Positions 33,148-46,140 are shown, counted from the stretch's first letter. The stretch: DNA of 64,000 nt from Mytilisepta virgata (GCA_028015205.1 CM051515.1:11860001-11924000), one strand, 5' to 3'. The notes: a model not told the origin generated them from the sequence alone. Translations and numbers: made by a program.

Positions 33148-34500
33148 AAAAACAACTACACGTACCAGCCCAATATCAGATAAACGTGGGAAACATAAAT
33201 CACATATAAAGACTTGATGTTGTACGTAAACACGTTGAATCATTCCCTGCTATTAAGTCACATTATTCACGTAGAGACACAAATAGAAAATTCCTTGGTA
33301 CCGACTTATCTATCAGAAAAATGTATGACTTGTACAAAAGTGAATGTCAAACAAAACAACTAAAGTGTGTGAAAGAAAATGTGTACCGTAATGTCTTCTG
33401 TTCTGAATACAACATTTCCTTTCACAAACCTAAAAAAGACCAATGTATGATATGCAATGATTATACTCAAATGTCTCAAGAAGGTGCACTAGATGAAAGG
33501 ACAAAAACACGTTATGATGCGCATCAGACAAAAAATAAGATGGAGACAGGAAAAACATGAAGATAAGGAAAAGGCAAAAAAACGTTAAGTCATATCATGC
33601 TGTAACGTTTGATTTAGAAGCTTCTTATCTACCCCCTGTTCCTTAGTTAATCAGGTATATTTTAAAAGAAAACTGAGCTGTTATAACATATCACTTTATT
33701 CCCTAGGTGACAATAAGGGTACTTGCTATTTATGGAATGAGACTGAAGGAGAAAGAGGGTCGTGTGAAGTGGCAACTTGCTTATACAAGTACATTAATTC
33801 ATTGCCGCCGTAAGTTCGTCATCTTTCATTCTATTCAGACAACTGTATGAGTCAGAATAGAAACAAGTATGTCGCGGTAGCTTTAATTTATTCAGTTTTA
33901 AATAGCAGGAATTTAGATATACTTGATCAAACATTTTTAGAAACAGGACATACATAGATGGAGTGTGACTCCATGCACGCTGCAATAGAGTATGCAAAAA
34001 AAGAAGACCAGCATCTTTATCCCTAGCAGTGGGACACAGTTATACACATGGCTCGCAGAAAAAACCCATACATAGTCATTCCGTTGAAGCATTGGGACAT
34101 CTTAGATTTTAAAGCTTTACAAAAGAACCATTACAAAAATTTTGAAACCAACAAAAAAAGGTGAAAAAGTCAGATGGAGAGAAATAAAACAATTACAATT
34201 TAGAAGAGCAACGCCTGACATGTTTTATTATAAATTCAAATTTGACGAATTATTTCGAGGAAATAATTTGTAGATTACCGACGAGGGGAAGACAGAGATT
34301 ATTAGGAAACATCAGTTTACAAGGCAAATACAGCCAAAGATTGTTAATTTCCGAGGCAAAGAAAAATGACTTGCTGTCGCTTTGCAGGAGTAATGTCATA
34401 TCAGCAGATTGTGCTTTTATAACTCTTTGTCAAGTTTAAAATCCTTGAAAGACCGCTTACCGGAACCGAACATTGAAGAAGAGGAGAAAGATTCAGATTA
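33148..34500 (+). pseudogene. Decayed DUF7869-like transposase
   Basis: Conserved blocks read in order but in several frames, with stops: 'SDKRGKHKSH' (about 33185); 'NRKFLGTDLSIRKMYDLYKS' to 'ISFHKPKKDQCMICNDY' (the open frame 33321 to 33560); 'VTFDLEASYLPPVP' (about 33607); 'YFKRKLSCYNISLYSLGDNK' and 'GTCYLWNETEGERGSCEV' (33657 to 33790); 'FYSDNCMSQNRN' (about 33830); 'GHT.MECDSMHAAIEYAKK' (33948 to 34000); and 'RQRLLGNISLQGKYS' (34275 onward). The FDL, SDN and CDSMHAAIE blocks are plausible DDE/D positions, which is inference. The family name rests on remembered motif order. The copy cannot encode a full protein as read. Confidence 0.65.
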
Positions 34501-34578
34501 ATAAAAGTGTTATTTAGAAAATTAGCTTGTTTTTTTATTTATCTAACACTTCTTTCCACTGTTGCTTTCTTTGTACGA

Positions 34579-34704
34579 AGGTGTTATCTAGCAAGATTAT
34601 TCCAATTATCAGTCATTTCTGTTGTACACGAAGGTGTTATCTTAATATAGCACATTTAAGCACAAGCTATGTTCTGGAAATCCTTGTGCAAGTAGGTGCT
34701 ATCT
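34579..34704 (+). repeat. Right subterminal motif cluster
   Basis: There are three direct sites: AGGTGTTATCT at 34579 and 34632, and AGGTGCTATCT at 34694. The first two share a longer TTGTAC-(AC)-GA lead. Together with the left cluster and the TIRs they make an element-wide set of about nine sites. Confidence 0.75.
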
Positions 34705-34883
34705 CAAAAATAGGTCAATTGCGACATCATTTCAAACTTAGTGACAAGTTTTTTATATTCAGTTGAGCAATGACTCACCAACTCTTTATATAGCAGTTAA
34801 CAGTTAGGATTTAATGCAAACAGATGACTTCATATAGGGTCTTAAACCTTTAAACCTGATTTTCTCAAAATAACAATTATTCG

Positions 34884-34902
34884 AGATGACCCCTTATTGC
34901 AC
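34884..34902 (-). repeat. Right terminal inverted repeat
   Basis: AGATGACCCCTTATTGCAC, the exact complement of the left terminus. Confidence 0.85.
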
Positions 34903-35391
34903 GTTACCTTCGAAAATTTGTCATTGACAACCCCTAAAAATATTATAAATATTTACTTACATCAAGTTTCTTATGTTACTCATTCAATCATAAGACTGTA
35001 CTGTACGGTATCGTGTACAAATGTAAATCGATCTACTTTATCTCAAATGTCGTCTTATCACTAAAGTCAATATATCAAATCTCACTCATAGCAATCCAAA
35101 TATTTATCTACAGTGCAAACACTTTTAAGAGTATATAATACTTAAGTTTTCTATAACAAAGGTTTTAAACGGTTACATGTCTTTTGAATTCCCTAATTGT
35201 TGACTGTTTCCCAATTTCAAACGGGATTATTTCCAGGAGGAAAGACTAAGATTTATTTATGTGGAAAAAAATTTAAAAATGTATTAAACCGTCAAGGGAC
35301 AAAAAAATTAATTTTAAGAATAAGAAGTATAAAGACTGAGACCATTAAGGAACGTCAATAGCATGTGCCATGTATTCATTTATACGCTAAG

Positions 35392-35580
35392 TGGTACCCT
35401 TCAAAGGCAAAGCTCCGTCCTTAGCTCTCTTTGGATTCATACTTTTTCTTCATAGTTTTTATTAATTCCTTTTCGAAGTTTTATGTTATAGTTTTGATTT
35501 TCAACATTTTCGTCATTGAGCACAACTGAAAACAGTAAAGCGACGAAATGTGCACCAATATTGGTACCAGAGAATGTATT
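35392..35580 (+). repeat. V-domain-like SINE copy
   Basis: CAAAGCTCCGTCCTTAGCTC, then CATTGAGCACAACTGAAAAC, GCGACGAAATGTGCACCAAT and ATTGGTACCAG. This is the best-preserved core of the family in the window. Confidence 0.55.
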
Positions 35581-36480
35581 TATGTGTTCTGCAATATGCT
35601 ATTTGATGATGTCGCATTGACTCTTATAACTTCATATCCTTATATACTCTTATTTTTAACGACGTGTGACGTGAATGGTTCAGGCACTATTTTACCTTTA
35701 CTTTTGGTTTTATTCGTGTGCTTTTTATACAGTTTGTGGTTTTGCTGTTATTTTTCGATATGCAGTCTCTGTCGTTTCGTGCTTGTGGTTTACATCTTTT
35801 TAAGGTCGTCCGTAGATTTTACTTTATATTAAATATATATTACGGTAAAAGAAAATTGAAAGATTATGGATGCAAGGTTGCAAGCCATTTATATTAAAAA
35901 GTCGGCCATCCATATGATTAACTGAAGGTTTCTCAAAGTAAAATGTAAATAAAATTCACAGTACTTCGGATGAATTTTGTAAAAATATTACAATAATAAC
36001 TTTGCTTCTAGCAAGAAACTGTGATTTTTATGGAAATAAAACACATTAATTCATTGTTGAAACAAAGAGCTTAACGATATCCACGTCTTATATTATCTAG
36101 AGTTTTTTTTTTATTCCTCTTGCCAACTGATTATACGTGTACATGTACATGTATGTATAATTCCGTATTGTTCGAAACTAAAGTTATACCTGAATATTAA
36201 ACAAATGTAAAGTGTGGATATGCGTCATATTTTTGTATATTTGATATATTGAGAAAAATGGAAATAGGTTTTACACAGGTTGGAACCACATAATGTATAT
36301 CAAAGTATATTTTATCTCCATGAATGTTTTTTTTCCATCTGACTTAAAATCTACAAGGTTAGCAGAAAAAGCAGCCGACAACCTGAATAAGAATTTTATT
36401 TCATGTGATAAAAAAAACAGCTCTTTCAGCCATTTGAAAACATTTTACTAATTATTTAAAACGAAAACCATTTACAGTTC
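35581..36480. other. No gene recognised
   Basis: A 94-residue plus frame at 35548 to 35832 is rich in hydrophobic residues. It starts inside the SINE copy and has no recognisable motif, so it is not called. Confidence 0.35.
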
Positions 36481-36488
36481 TTTCTAAA

Positions 36489-36797
36489 ATGGCAAAGAAT
36501 AAAAATGGAAGAAAAACTGTATGTATGTACAGCCGAACACTCAAAGGACCGATGAAAAAGTTCAAGCTAGAGGAGTGTTCGACTATCAGGGTTGAAGTAT
36601 ATTCAAACTTGATTGAAGGGACTGCAAAGCAGATTCGGGACATCCATGACGTTCGAGCCATTGCAGTTCGAGCGAACGGAGTTCCACTTGTAAAGGTGGT
36701 CAATGCATGTAGTTGTCTAAGACAAAATAATTGCATTGATTTATATGGGAATTATATTAATTACAAAGACTATTATTGGAGATATCAATTTTCATAA
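36489..36797 (+). CDS. Unrecognised 102-residue basic ORF
   Basis: An ATG in good context (AAAATGG) opens a 102-residue frame with mixed, protein-like composition. It has a Lys/Arg-rich N-terminus, a central 'STIRVEVYSNLIEGTAKQI' and 'VRAIAVRANGVPLVKVV', then a Cys pair and a Tyr-rich end. There is no signal peptide or membrane segment. The opposite-strand frame 36736 to 36452 looks like its shadow. It lies 230 bp before a HARBI1-like remnant, so it could be transposon-associated. No family is recognised and an untranscribed chance frame is possible. Confidence 0.35.
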   Translation: MAKNKNGRKTVCMYSRTLKGPMKKFKLEECSTIRVEVYSNLIEGTAKQIRDIHDVRAIAVRANGVPLVKVVNACSCLRQNNCIDLYGNYINYKDYYWRYQFS

Positions 36798-37027
36798 AAT
36801 TTCAGAGAAATACTTAATTATACAAGAAATAAATTTTAACATATTATTAAGATTAGTGTTTAGTCAACAGCATTATTATGGCCACTGGCGTACGTTAAGT
36901 TCAACCCGGGATCAATATGATCTAAGCATACGTCAGGCTTAAATTTGAATTTTCTTGAAGAAGGTTCAGATTCGAGCTCAACTCTGAACCAGGTATAGGA
37001 TAGGTTTAAATCAACATTCAAGTTAAA

Positions 37028-37262
37028 ATGGCTGATTTTATTGACCAAATTGACAGAATAGATATGTGGAAAGATTAATAAGAAGAGAAGAAATTGTTCG
37101 AGACCGAGAAAATTCATTTTAGAATTATTCAGATGATGAATTTATTGACAGATTTCGCCTCAGTAAAAAACGTGTTTTGGCTTTACTACCAGAAATCCGA
37201 GATAGAGTTGAACCAAAACAAAAGAAACTTTTATCATTTTCAACTCTGAATAAATTCTTAAT
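37028..37262 (+). pseudogene. HARBI1-like (PIF/Harbinger) transposase N-terminus, broken
   Basis: From the ATG at 37028 ('MADFIDQIDRIDMWKD') a stop follows. Another frame continues with 'RREEIVRDRENSF', then 'YSDDEFIDRFRLSKKRVLAL' and 'LPEIRDRVEPKQKKLLSFST'. This order (short N-terminus, '+RDRxNPxxxYsDdEFxxRFRxsK') is typical of Harbinger-type transposases. The DDE catalytic part is absent downstream. The fragment ends at about 37262. Confidence 0.65.
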
Positions 37263-37815
37263 AGGATCCTCACAACAAAATAAAATCAATTAAAAATGTT
37301 CTTTTGTTATTTAATAACACTGTACAAACACAAGACATTAGCTAATAAAATACATGTAGTTTGAATGGTATATTACAACTTATTTTATATGTATGAAGTA
37401 ATTTACGGAAATTTTCAGGAATTGATCTCACATTTATGAAAAATCATAATCCTGAAGTTTTGAGTAAGTCCAGAAGTCTGACAACAATAATATTTCAGAC
37501 CTTTTGGGGTGGGTAGGGGGTTCGGGGAGGGGCTAGGCTGTCTTAGAACACTCTATTGATAAAATATTCATCAGTTATCGAATTTAAAATTTTCTGCAAA
37601 AAATATCCTTGTATGTTTCACTTCTCTAACCATTTGAATGATATTCTCCTAGAATTATCTTGATCAACTTCAGTTGTTGCTTTTGACGGTGTTCCAGTTA
37701 CCTTAAAATAGACGGTGCATCCCCATACCCATTTTGTAGTGCAACCTTCTGCCTTTTCAGTGCTCACCTCTGTCCTCCGCATTAATTATAATATAAAACA
37801 CAGTAAAACTCTTTT

Positions 37816-39048
37816 TAGCTCACCTGATCTATAGGCCATGAAAGCTTCTTATGTCATCACTTTGCGTCCGTCATCGTCTGTAAAGTTTTCAAATTGTGAT
37901 GAACTGAAACTACTTGGCGGATTGTAACAAAACTTGGTATGAATGATGTATGGTAGGATCTTTAAAAACGATTCACCATTGGTTCCGGTTGGATTAAAAA
38001 CATGGCCACCAGAGACCATATTTGATTTTTATTAGCCAATTTTTAAAAATCTCCTCTGAAACTACATTATGAAATGATTTGAAACTTTGCAGGATTGATG
38101 ACAACAATACCCTCTACAAACAATCCACTTTTGGTTGAGATTCATCTGCTCAAACGATGGCTGCGGCTGTTCAAAATTTCCATTGAAACCATATGGGAAA
38201 GGAATTTTATGTCATTTGCCAAGGAACTAATGGGCAGATTGTAGCCAAATTTGACAGGAACTATGTATGGAAGGATATCTACCAACTTTCAACCCTTGGT
38301 CTGGCTGCCGGAGGCCATCTTTGATTTTTATTGGCAAAATTTCAAAATTATTCTCTTAAACTACGTTATGAAATGTTTTGAAACTTTGCAGGATTGATGA
38401 CAGATATTCCATCTACAAACGATCCACTTTTTGTTGAGAGACATTTACTCAAAATACGGCTGCAGCTTTTCAAAGTTTCCGTTGAATGTGGAAAGGGGTT
38501 TGTTTTGTCATTTGGTCAGGAATAAATGGGCAGATTGTAACCAAAGATTGCAGGAATGATTGATTGAAGGACTTTCACCCATTGTTTACCGTGGGTTCTT
38601 ATCGAATGAACAATATGGCTGCCATGGTACCATCTTTGATTCTGATTGGCCAATTTTCAAACATCTTCTCTGAAACTACATTACGAAATGTTTAGGAACT
38701 TTGAAGGATAAATGATGACTATACACTCTACAAACAATCCACTTTTGGTTGAGATTCATCTGATCAACTCACGGCTGCGGCTGTTCAAAGTTTCCATTGA
38801 ATCAATATGGGAAAAGACTTTGTAGTTGTTTGCTCAAAAAACTGATGGACAGACTGTAACCAAAGTTGACAGGAATCTTATATGGAAGGACAGATGCAAA
38901 TGACCCAATTTTTTAGAAAAAGGTCAAATATCAAGGTTACTTTGACATTTTGCGTCATTATAAAAGCCTTGTTGATACAAGAGCTTACTTTAAAAATATT
39001 TAATAAAAAGCCAGGTGGGCGATACAGGCTCAGCTGAGCCTCTTGTTA
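37816..39048 (+). repeat. Bivalve tandem-repeat element, complete
   Basis: It starts with TTTTTAGCTCACCTGATCTATAGGCCATGAAAGC and TCATCACTTTGCGTCCGTCATCGTC. About five units of roughly 175 to 230 bp follow, each with 'GATTGTAACAAAACTTGG', 'AATTTTCAAACATCTTCTCT' and 'CAATCCACTTTTGGTTGAGATTCATC' type boxes. It ends with GCCAGGTGGGCGATACAGGCTCAGCTGAGCCTCTTG. Both ends and the tandem core fit pearl- or Helitron-like bivalve elements; that class assignment is inference. Confidence 0.65.
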
Positions 39049-39699
39049 ATATACCTAAACAATACTGAATTAATTGAAACTGAATTAAAGAGTACAAAGA
39101 AACTAATAATTTCTATAAGGGCATTAGACAAGTGAATAATTATCTTATTTGCCCTTTTCAGATCTGGAAATGTGTTGAATTGCCCTTATACTCAGTATAT
39201 ACCCCTTTCCCCTTCCCCTGTAATCATATGTGGGACATTGACCAAATCTATATCATGTTATTGTTAATAAATTTCGAATTTTCAATAATTGGGGGACATG
39301 TCTTAAAGAAGAGAGAAATGGTTACAAAAATGAAACATGAAACAAACCTAATCCAAAAACGTGACCCAACCACAGTAGCTTGAAAATGATGTCAAAGACA
39401 TGTACACTCCTCACAACGAATTTACAAGTAAACAAAACAAAGGTTACCGACAAAGACCTAATCCAAAAAAAAAAAACACCTGACTAATGCAGCATAGAAA
39501 TGAGATTAAGGTTATATATAATAACAGACTGACATATTAAGCTCATAACATATTACTACACTAAATTAACCCAATGTAGGTGAAATAATTCCTAAGGTAT
39601 CTCATCTTAAGCATGTGTTGAGGCTGCAGCCACCATAAAAGCAACACCTGTGTTTGGTGACAAAAAAGTAAATTACATTTCTTTTAAAATGGATCAAAG

Positions 39700-41390
39700 A
39701 GGTAAACCCAATGAATCGTTATCTGGAAAGTTTATTTCTCAGAAACTATAATACATAGACCCACCATATTTGGTGAATAGATAGTGCTTGGTGGGTACAT
39801 GTCAATCTGACACCTATCTTTTATCCTTGACCTCAATTTTATGGTTCAGTGACATGTGTTGCATTTTCTAGATGAGGTCTATTTTTTAGCAACTGTAATA
39901 CCTAAGCCCACCATATCTGGTCAATAGATAGTTCATAGTGGATACAGCCAGTCTAACACCTGTCTCTAGACTTTGCCCTCAATTTTATGCTTAAGGGATT
40001 TGTGTTACAATTGTGTGACTAGGTCAATTTAGTCAGACCCATTATATAGTTCTTGGTGGATAAATGCCAGTCTATCTCTATTTTTATTAGAAAGTTGTTG
40101 ACTATGTCAAAACTTCGAACTGACCAGTGAAATGTCGCTGCATGCAAATTAGCATATGCTAACCCTTCCGGATGACCTGATACCACATGTAGCTTGCATG
40201 TAGCTAGATATTTTGGCATTTAATTGTTCTGTGTTTTTATGCCCTGTCAAAGAATGTTAAAGGGGCATAATATATATTTACCCTTGTCAATCCGTACCTC
40301 CGTCTGGCTTTGTTAAGTTCTTGCTTTTAGGTCCATTTATTAATAACCCGTGGAGATATATGTATATGAATGATAGTTTTGCCTTTAATTCCATATCCCA
40401 GGAATCTATGATGTCATTACAATGATACTTACCACTGTAATCATCTTACATTATATAATGCATTTATCCATGACATTTCGTGCATGAGTAACTCAGTCAA
40501 GTATTTACGTTCAGGTACATTTCTGAGAAACCTATTGAGACATACAATACCTATACATTCATCTTATATAGTAAATAAAAAGTAAAGATCAGCAACATTT
40601 GATGCACCATGACCTTTATTTTATGCATTTTGCATTTCATTTTATTTTCAAAGAATCTATGGTAATATCTTGATGATATATATTTCATAATACAATTATT
40701 TTGTACAACACAACTCAGAAAAAAAATTGAGTCACTATGATCTACATTTTATGCTTGAGAAAATCAAAAAACCTATCATACTGTTATTTATTTATTTAGT
40801 TGGGGTTTTACGCCGTTTTCAGAACATTTGGCTATTTTTCGGCGGCCAGTTTTTTATTGGTGGAGGAAGCCGGAGTACCCGGAGAGGAAAGTAGGAATGT
40901 TGGCAATCCTTGTCAATTAAGATCGGAGTCGAACACATCTCGCCACAGGTGAGATTCGAACTCACAACCTCAGTGTTGACATATCATAATGTAAGCATGA
41001 TATTTCACACAATTGCAGTCGTCTTATATAGTTCAACACAGCTCAGTTACATTTAAGTCACTATGACCTACATATTATGGAGAGTGACATAGATTAAATG
41101 TCTGCATTTTAATCTATTTCTTAGTCAAACCTGTACTAATATATCAACATTTTACAACTGCAATTGTCTTAGTTCAGCAGAATCATAACATATAAGTCAA
41201 TATGACCCACACTTCATGCTTGAGTAATTCCATCCAATTTCAGTGTCTGGGTTCTTATGTCATAAACCGAGTTCAACACTGGGGTCATCATTTTTAATGG
41301 GGTATAAGTTAATGTAAGCAGGATATATTATGAAATATTCATATATATAAAATAAATCTCAACGACTTACTGTCATAAAATAATATAAAG
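39700..41390 (+). repeat. Degenerate interspersed tandem units
   Basis: Units of about 130 to 180 bp recur: 'AGACCCACCATATTTGGTGAATAGATAGTG', 'CACCTATCTTTTATCCTTGACCTCAATTTTATG', then after 40250 'TGATGCACCATGACCTTTATTTTATGC' and 'CACTATGACCTACATATTATG'. A change of unit at about 40250 suggests two related elements. A SINE copy interrupts at 40795. The small frame at 40219 to 40019 is not supported. Confidence 0.5.
40795..40977 (-). repeat. tRNA-derived SINE, opposite copy
   Basis: Read on the minus strand, GGTTGTGAGTTCGAATCTCA, CGATCTTAATTGACAAGGAT-type text, CCGGGTACTCCGGCTTCCTC and CTGGCCGCCG follow the order of the copy at 5512 to 5790. Confidence 0.7.
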
Positions 41391-41754
41391 GGATTCATTA
41401 TGCGGGAGGCATCCGTGTCTTATAGACTTATAAACTCTAGTCTCTTAAGGTTCTGTCAAGAAGTAATAATTTTCTCATTTTGGATTTTCAACTTCAGTAT
41501 CCTTTGCATTCTAAAAAAGAAAGTCACGTTTGCTGTACAGAAAAGGCGTTTTCGGCCAATATATGAAATTAAACCCGTAGCCTCTATAAGTTTAACCTTA
41601 TGATACTGCTATTCGCATCGTGTTAGTTGACCCATCATATATTTTGTCTGTTATTAAAATTCTTTGTTTTCAAGCAAAACATGAATGAAAATAAAAAATG
41701 TTCCCTTGCTTGTGGTTTCTATGAATATACAAACTTCATAAAGGTTCTTTTAAG

Positions 41755-42740
41755 CTCACCTGGCCAAAAGGGCATGTAATTTTTTCGTCTTCACTTGTCG
41801 TCCGTCGATTAACTTTTTACTTTTTAGTCTTCTCCTCTGAAACACTAGAGCCAAATGAACTGAAACTTGATATGAAGTATCTATGAAAGAACCTTTATAA
41901 AGTTTGTAAATTTTGTCCCGATTGGACAACTAACATGGCCGCCATGAACAAACTCTATTTTCTCATTGTTAAATTAAAAAAAATGTTCTCCTCTGAAACA
42001 ATATAGCCGAATGAAATGAAACTTAGTATGAAGCGTCTGTTGGAGGATCTTTATAAAGATGCATATTGTGTCCGGATTGGATAACTCACATTGCCGCCAT
42101 GAACAAATCCTATTTCTTATTGGCCAAACTTTAAAACAAAAATTTTCTCTAAATCCTTAGGGTAAAATGAACTGAAACTCGGTACATTGTATAGAACATC
42201 TATCAAAGTACCTTTTGTAAAGTTTGCTTATTTTTTCTCTATTGCACATATATCATGGATACCATTACCAAATCCCATTTTTCATTGGTCAAATTTAAAA
42301 AATCTCTGAAATTATATAGCTAAACGGATTGAAACTTGGTTTGAAGAATCTATGGAAGGACTTTTATTAAGTTTGCATATTTTGTCGCAATCGGACAACT
42401 TACATGGCCACCATGAAGGAATCCTATTTTCTTATTAGTCAAATTTTAAAAATATACGAAAAAATATGGTCAAATGAACTGAAACTTGGTATATCATAAT
42501 GCACTTATGGATGACCTATCTAAATTTTGCATATTTCCACATAGGAACAGAGGTATAATCTATACAAGAACATTTATAAAATGTTGATATATCTCCTCGT
42601 TATTATGGCTAATGACCACCATGAACAATTCCTTATTTTTGATTGCCAAATTTAAAAAAAGTCCATGTAGCTGAATACATGTAGATAAATGAACAAATGT
42701 GGCATGTTGAAAAGAATGCTAGGTGAACGATGGGTATGAT
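41755..42740 (+). repeat. Bivalve tandem-repeat element
   Basis: It starts TTTTAAGCTCACCTGGCCAAAAGGGCATG, followed by CTTCACTTGTCGTCCGTCG. Units of about 150 bp follow with TGAACTGAAACTTGGTATGAA, CGGACAACTTACATGGCCACCATGAA and CTATTTTCTTATTGGTC-type boxes. It ends near GCTAGGTGAACGATGGGTAT. Confidence 0.65.
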
Positions 42741-44269
42741 TTTTGTGGAAGAAATTTCTGTTATGACAAACTGTATCTTTTACCTAAATAAGTCTGTCCG
42801 GGTAAATCCAAAGACATTAAAATTGGTATTTGCTGCTTCTCCGCCTAGGGTGTGACATCTGGGAGTAAGATCAAAGAATCGGTCACCTTGGAGTCAGCAT
42901 AATGTGTCCGGGTGGGGTAATATGTCTTCCTGCGGACTGTTACGTCATAAGCTAGCACGTTACAAATCGATCCAGCTCAGCGTGTTGATTTAGTACAATG
43001 CCGGGTTCATATTTATTTCATATCAACATATTCTCGTCATGATACACTTAATGGTTGCCAGTGGAAGTTAAACAATAATTTATACATCCATCAGTTAATA
43101 GTAGCTGGAAAGAACGACAATGAAAGAGTGTAGTCAAGCTTTTAGACCAAGCTAGGGCTCAGGATAAGATAATCATAATGTAGCTTGAGTTATAGGAGAA
43201 GCATAGTTGGTGTTCAATAAGAGGCTTAATCTGTATTCACCGCTGCAAAGTTCCCATTTTAGTTTCTAGTGTTGTTTTGTGACCTTGTGTTGTGCTGTCT
43301 GTATTATCCTTTAAACATGTTAAATCACAGACTTGTGTATCATTTGTATTGATAATGCTTGACATTTGTAGTGTAATCTTTCACGTTCGATTTTTATGCT
43401 CAGAATATTACATGTACTGTTCAATTACATAATTTGTAATGTTGTAGAGTTAGAGAACGATATATTTCAATCTGCTTGCATTTAGTGACTTTCATGACGA
43501 ATATACAAAAAAGCAGCCTGGCACGTGTACTAAAAGAGAGAAAAACTGCTTACACATCCGAAAAACCTGAATTCACCCTCGTTTGTATTGTTGGGGTCCA
43601 TGTTCATCACCAGTTTTTGTTTTAGTTTTGGGCACTGGTGTTTGTTTGGTTTCTTTATTCCAACCTCAGTTTTGTCTCTGTCTCTAAATGAATGCTTTTT
43701 TGGATGGCTCTTGGGATTGTTATCAATTTATCTGTCAAAAAGTATTAGCAGTTGTAATCCATGGGCAGTAAACTGAGCTTTAAGAAATTTTCATTGTAAT
43801 TGTGCGGTTTTGTGATATATTTGAGTTAGGCATGCAATAAAAAAAATACCCAAATACATATAATAATATTCTAGAATTTATTAGATATGTATTACATTAA
43901 AGATGAAAATCAAATTTTTACAAAACTGAATTTGTAATAACAGTACACAATAAGAGATACACATTGTACCAGCATATGTATTAAAATATACAATTAAAAA
44001 ATGTTTCCCTGTTTCACCACTACATTTATTTCATTTAATCAATCGATTGTGAAAATAAAGATATAAAATAGCCAGAAAGATACTGTTAGAATCCACAGTG
44101 ATCTCTGCACCCCAATAATTAGTTTGGACACTTACCGATATTTCGAAATATAAAACATCATTTCCCATTTTCTGATGTTATGCAATCATTGTATGAAGAA
44201 ATTAAATCACCAAATCCAATGAAAAATGAAAAAAGTTTAGAACAAAAGTTTATTTTAATCATTTTTGAC
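42741..44269. other. No gene recognised
   Basis: A 62-residue hydrophobic frame at 43588 to 43776 has no supporting context. No repeats or splice-bracketed exons were seen. Confidence 0.4.
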
Positions 44270-44720
44270 ATTCATCCCTGTGAGCCCAAACTTTTAAAAA
44301 TAAAAATTCTATTACCTTATTGCGCATCTTCATACAGTGTATGACAAAACTGTATAGAAATAAAATGCATGAAGTGAAAAATGGAAGAGCAGTTTTTGAC
44401 CTACACATGCTAAATATCTCTTTTTACGAAATTCGACCCCTGCATGACAATACTGTATAGAAATAAATTGCATAAATTGAATAATAAAAGAAGACTTCAC
44501 GTCACAAGCTTAAATTGAAAAAGTTCCACTGATGTGGGCCCAAAGTCTAAAAAGTCAACATTCTAAAACCGTATTGCTCATCTGCAGGATGTGTGCAACC
44601 ACTCCATAAAGAAATTAAATTCCTAAAACCAAAAGTGAAGAAGTTGATGTGACGGACGCATGGACGGATGGGGATATAGTCGCTTAATTCACGAACTTTC
44701 TTCGAAAATGTGGCTATAAT
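44270..44720 (+). repeat. Array of about 170-bp units, third location
   Basis: Units with ACAGTGTATGACAAAACTGTATAGAAATAAAATGCATGAAG-type text are in the same orientation as 17060 to 17820. The array ends with GACGGACGCATGGACGGATGGGGATATAG. Confidence 0.6.
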
Positions 44721-46136
44721 TAAACCTTATTCCTATGTATAACTACACGCTTTTGAGATAGCACAATAGATAATAATTAATTAAATTTAAAGACCATAGA
44801 AACTATCAAACAATAGATCAAAGAATGGAACAGTTAATTTGCCGAAATCAGTTAATTATCAATTTCATGTTCATAATATATTTTCAAATTGTGTTTTACT
44901 ATAAATATATCAATGAATAATTCGTTTAGCAAATAAAAGAGATTGCCTTGTGCCAACTTGAATTGTTTAATTTATGATTAAAATGACACACATGTCAATC
45001 ACCTCAATACACTAATTAAACTGATAAATAATTGTTTATATTAACCTTGTCGAGCAGGTGACAAATTGATTGGTTTAACAGTTTATACAACAAGCGAAAT
45101 GTTAGACTGTGTTGAAATAGGTTGCTTTATGTGCAACTCCCATTTTTATGGTTGATTCGTTGTAGTATTTAATATCACTTTTTTGTGGAAAAAACTATAA
45201 TATATATTAGCACTAATATAGAACAATTTAAACTGAAATCTCGAGGTTCGATCGATTATACCGAGTATCTGCAATAAATATCCTTTTCAAAACTACTCTC
45301 ACGAAGTATACTAAATTGATACATTTTTGTAATACTGTTGATAAAAAAAATTGGAACGTCGAAATGTATAATGGAATCACCTTGCATGTTATTTTGAAAA
45401 TGTATGCCCATAACATGCTACTTTTGATTTAAGACTTTGTGGTTTTATGACTCCACCCACGTCGATTGTGGCTCCACCTATAAAAAAATGGCTGGCTCCA
45501 ATAGATCGCTTCAAGTATATTTTGATTCCTCATCAATCATTGTCAATACATTATTGAATTGATCACTTATGACACAAAAACCTTCTTATCTAGGGTAATG
45601 TTTACACTATGGTTTCCAAACGTTCCCTAAACTTTCACTTTAAACTTTAGCTTTACATAATGTATCATTTCCGTATATTCATAATTTGAATTCGACTTCA
45701 CTGCAAAAACATCGTTTACACTATAGTTTATTATCTGTCCATTGGGCTTTAAAAATATTACTGTGTGAGAAATGCAATGTTATTTAAAGAATATAGTTTT
45801 CCATAAGAATTACAAATAATATGGTTATAAGAAGAAAAAAAAATGGCACGACAAAAGAAGTATAATGGTTTATTTTACCAAACTGTACGTTATTTAATAC
45901 AAATAATTCATAAACACATAAAATGTTCCAAACGTTTTAAGCTACTCAGAATTGATCATTATCATATTCAGGGTATAATTTTATTTATTTAGCATCAATT
46001 ACAGTGCATCCAAGTTGTGATCCCCATTCCAATCATCTCATTTCGTGTTCCAGGAGAGAATTAAATTGTTTAGTAAGCAAAACAAAATACGTGTAATACA
46101 TGCATTTAGAAAAAGAATAATACTGTATACATAATG

Positions 46137-46140
<4 letters not shown>
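44721..46140. other. No gene recognised
   Basis: Low-complexity AT-rich sequence without an open frame of note. It lies 3' of the GTPase gene on that gene's strand. Confidence 0.4.

Larger units (their letters stand above)
32894..34902 (+). mobile_element. DNA transposon with perfect 19-bp TIRs and subterminal repeats
   Basis: GTGCAATAAGGGGTCATCT at 32894 to 32912 is repeated exactly in inverted form at 34884 to 34902. Between them is a decayed transposase (see 33148..34500). Copies of an 11-bp motif AGGTGTTATCT or close variants cluster in both subterminal zones. The element is about 2.0 kb. TTA trinucleotides next to both ends might be the target duplication, offset by one base on the right. 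I have not matched the termini to a named superfamily. Confidence 0.8.
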
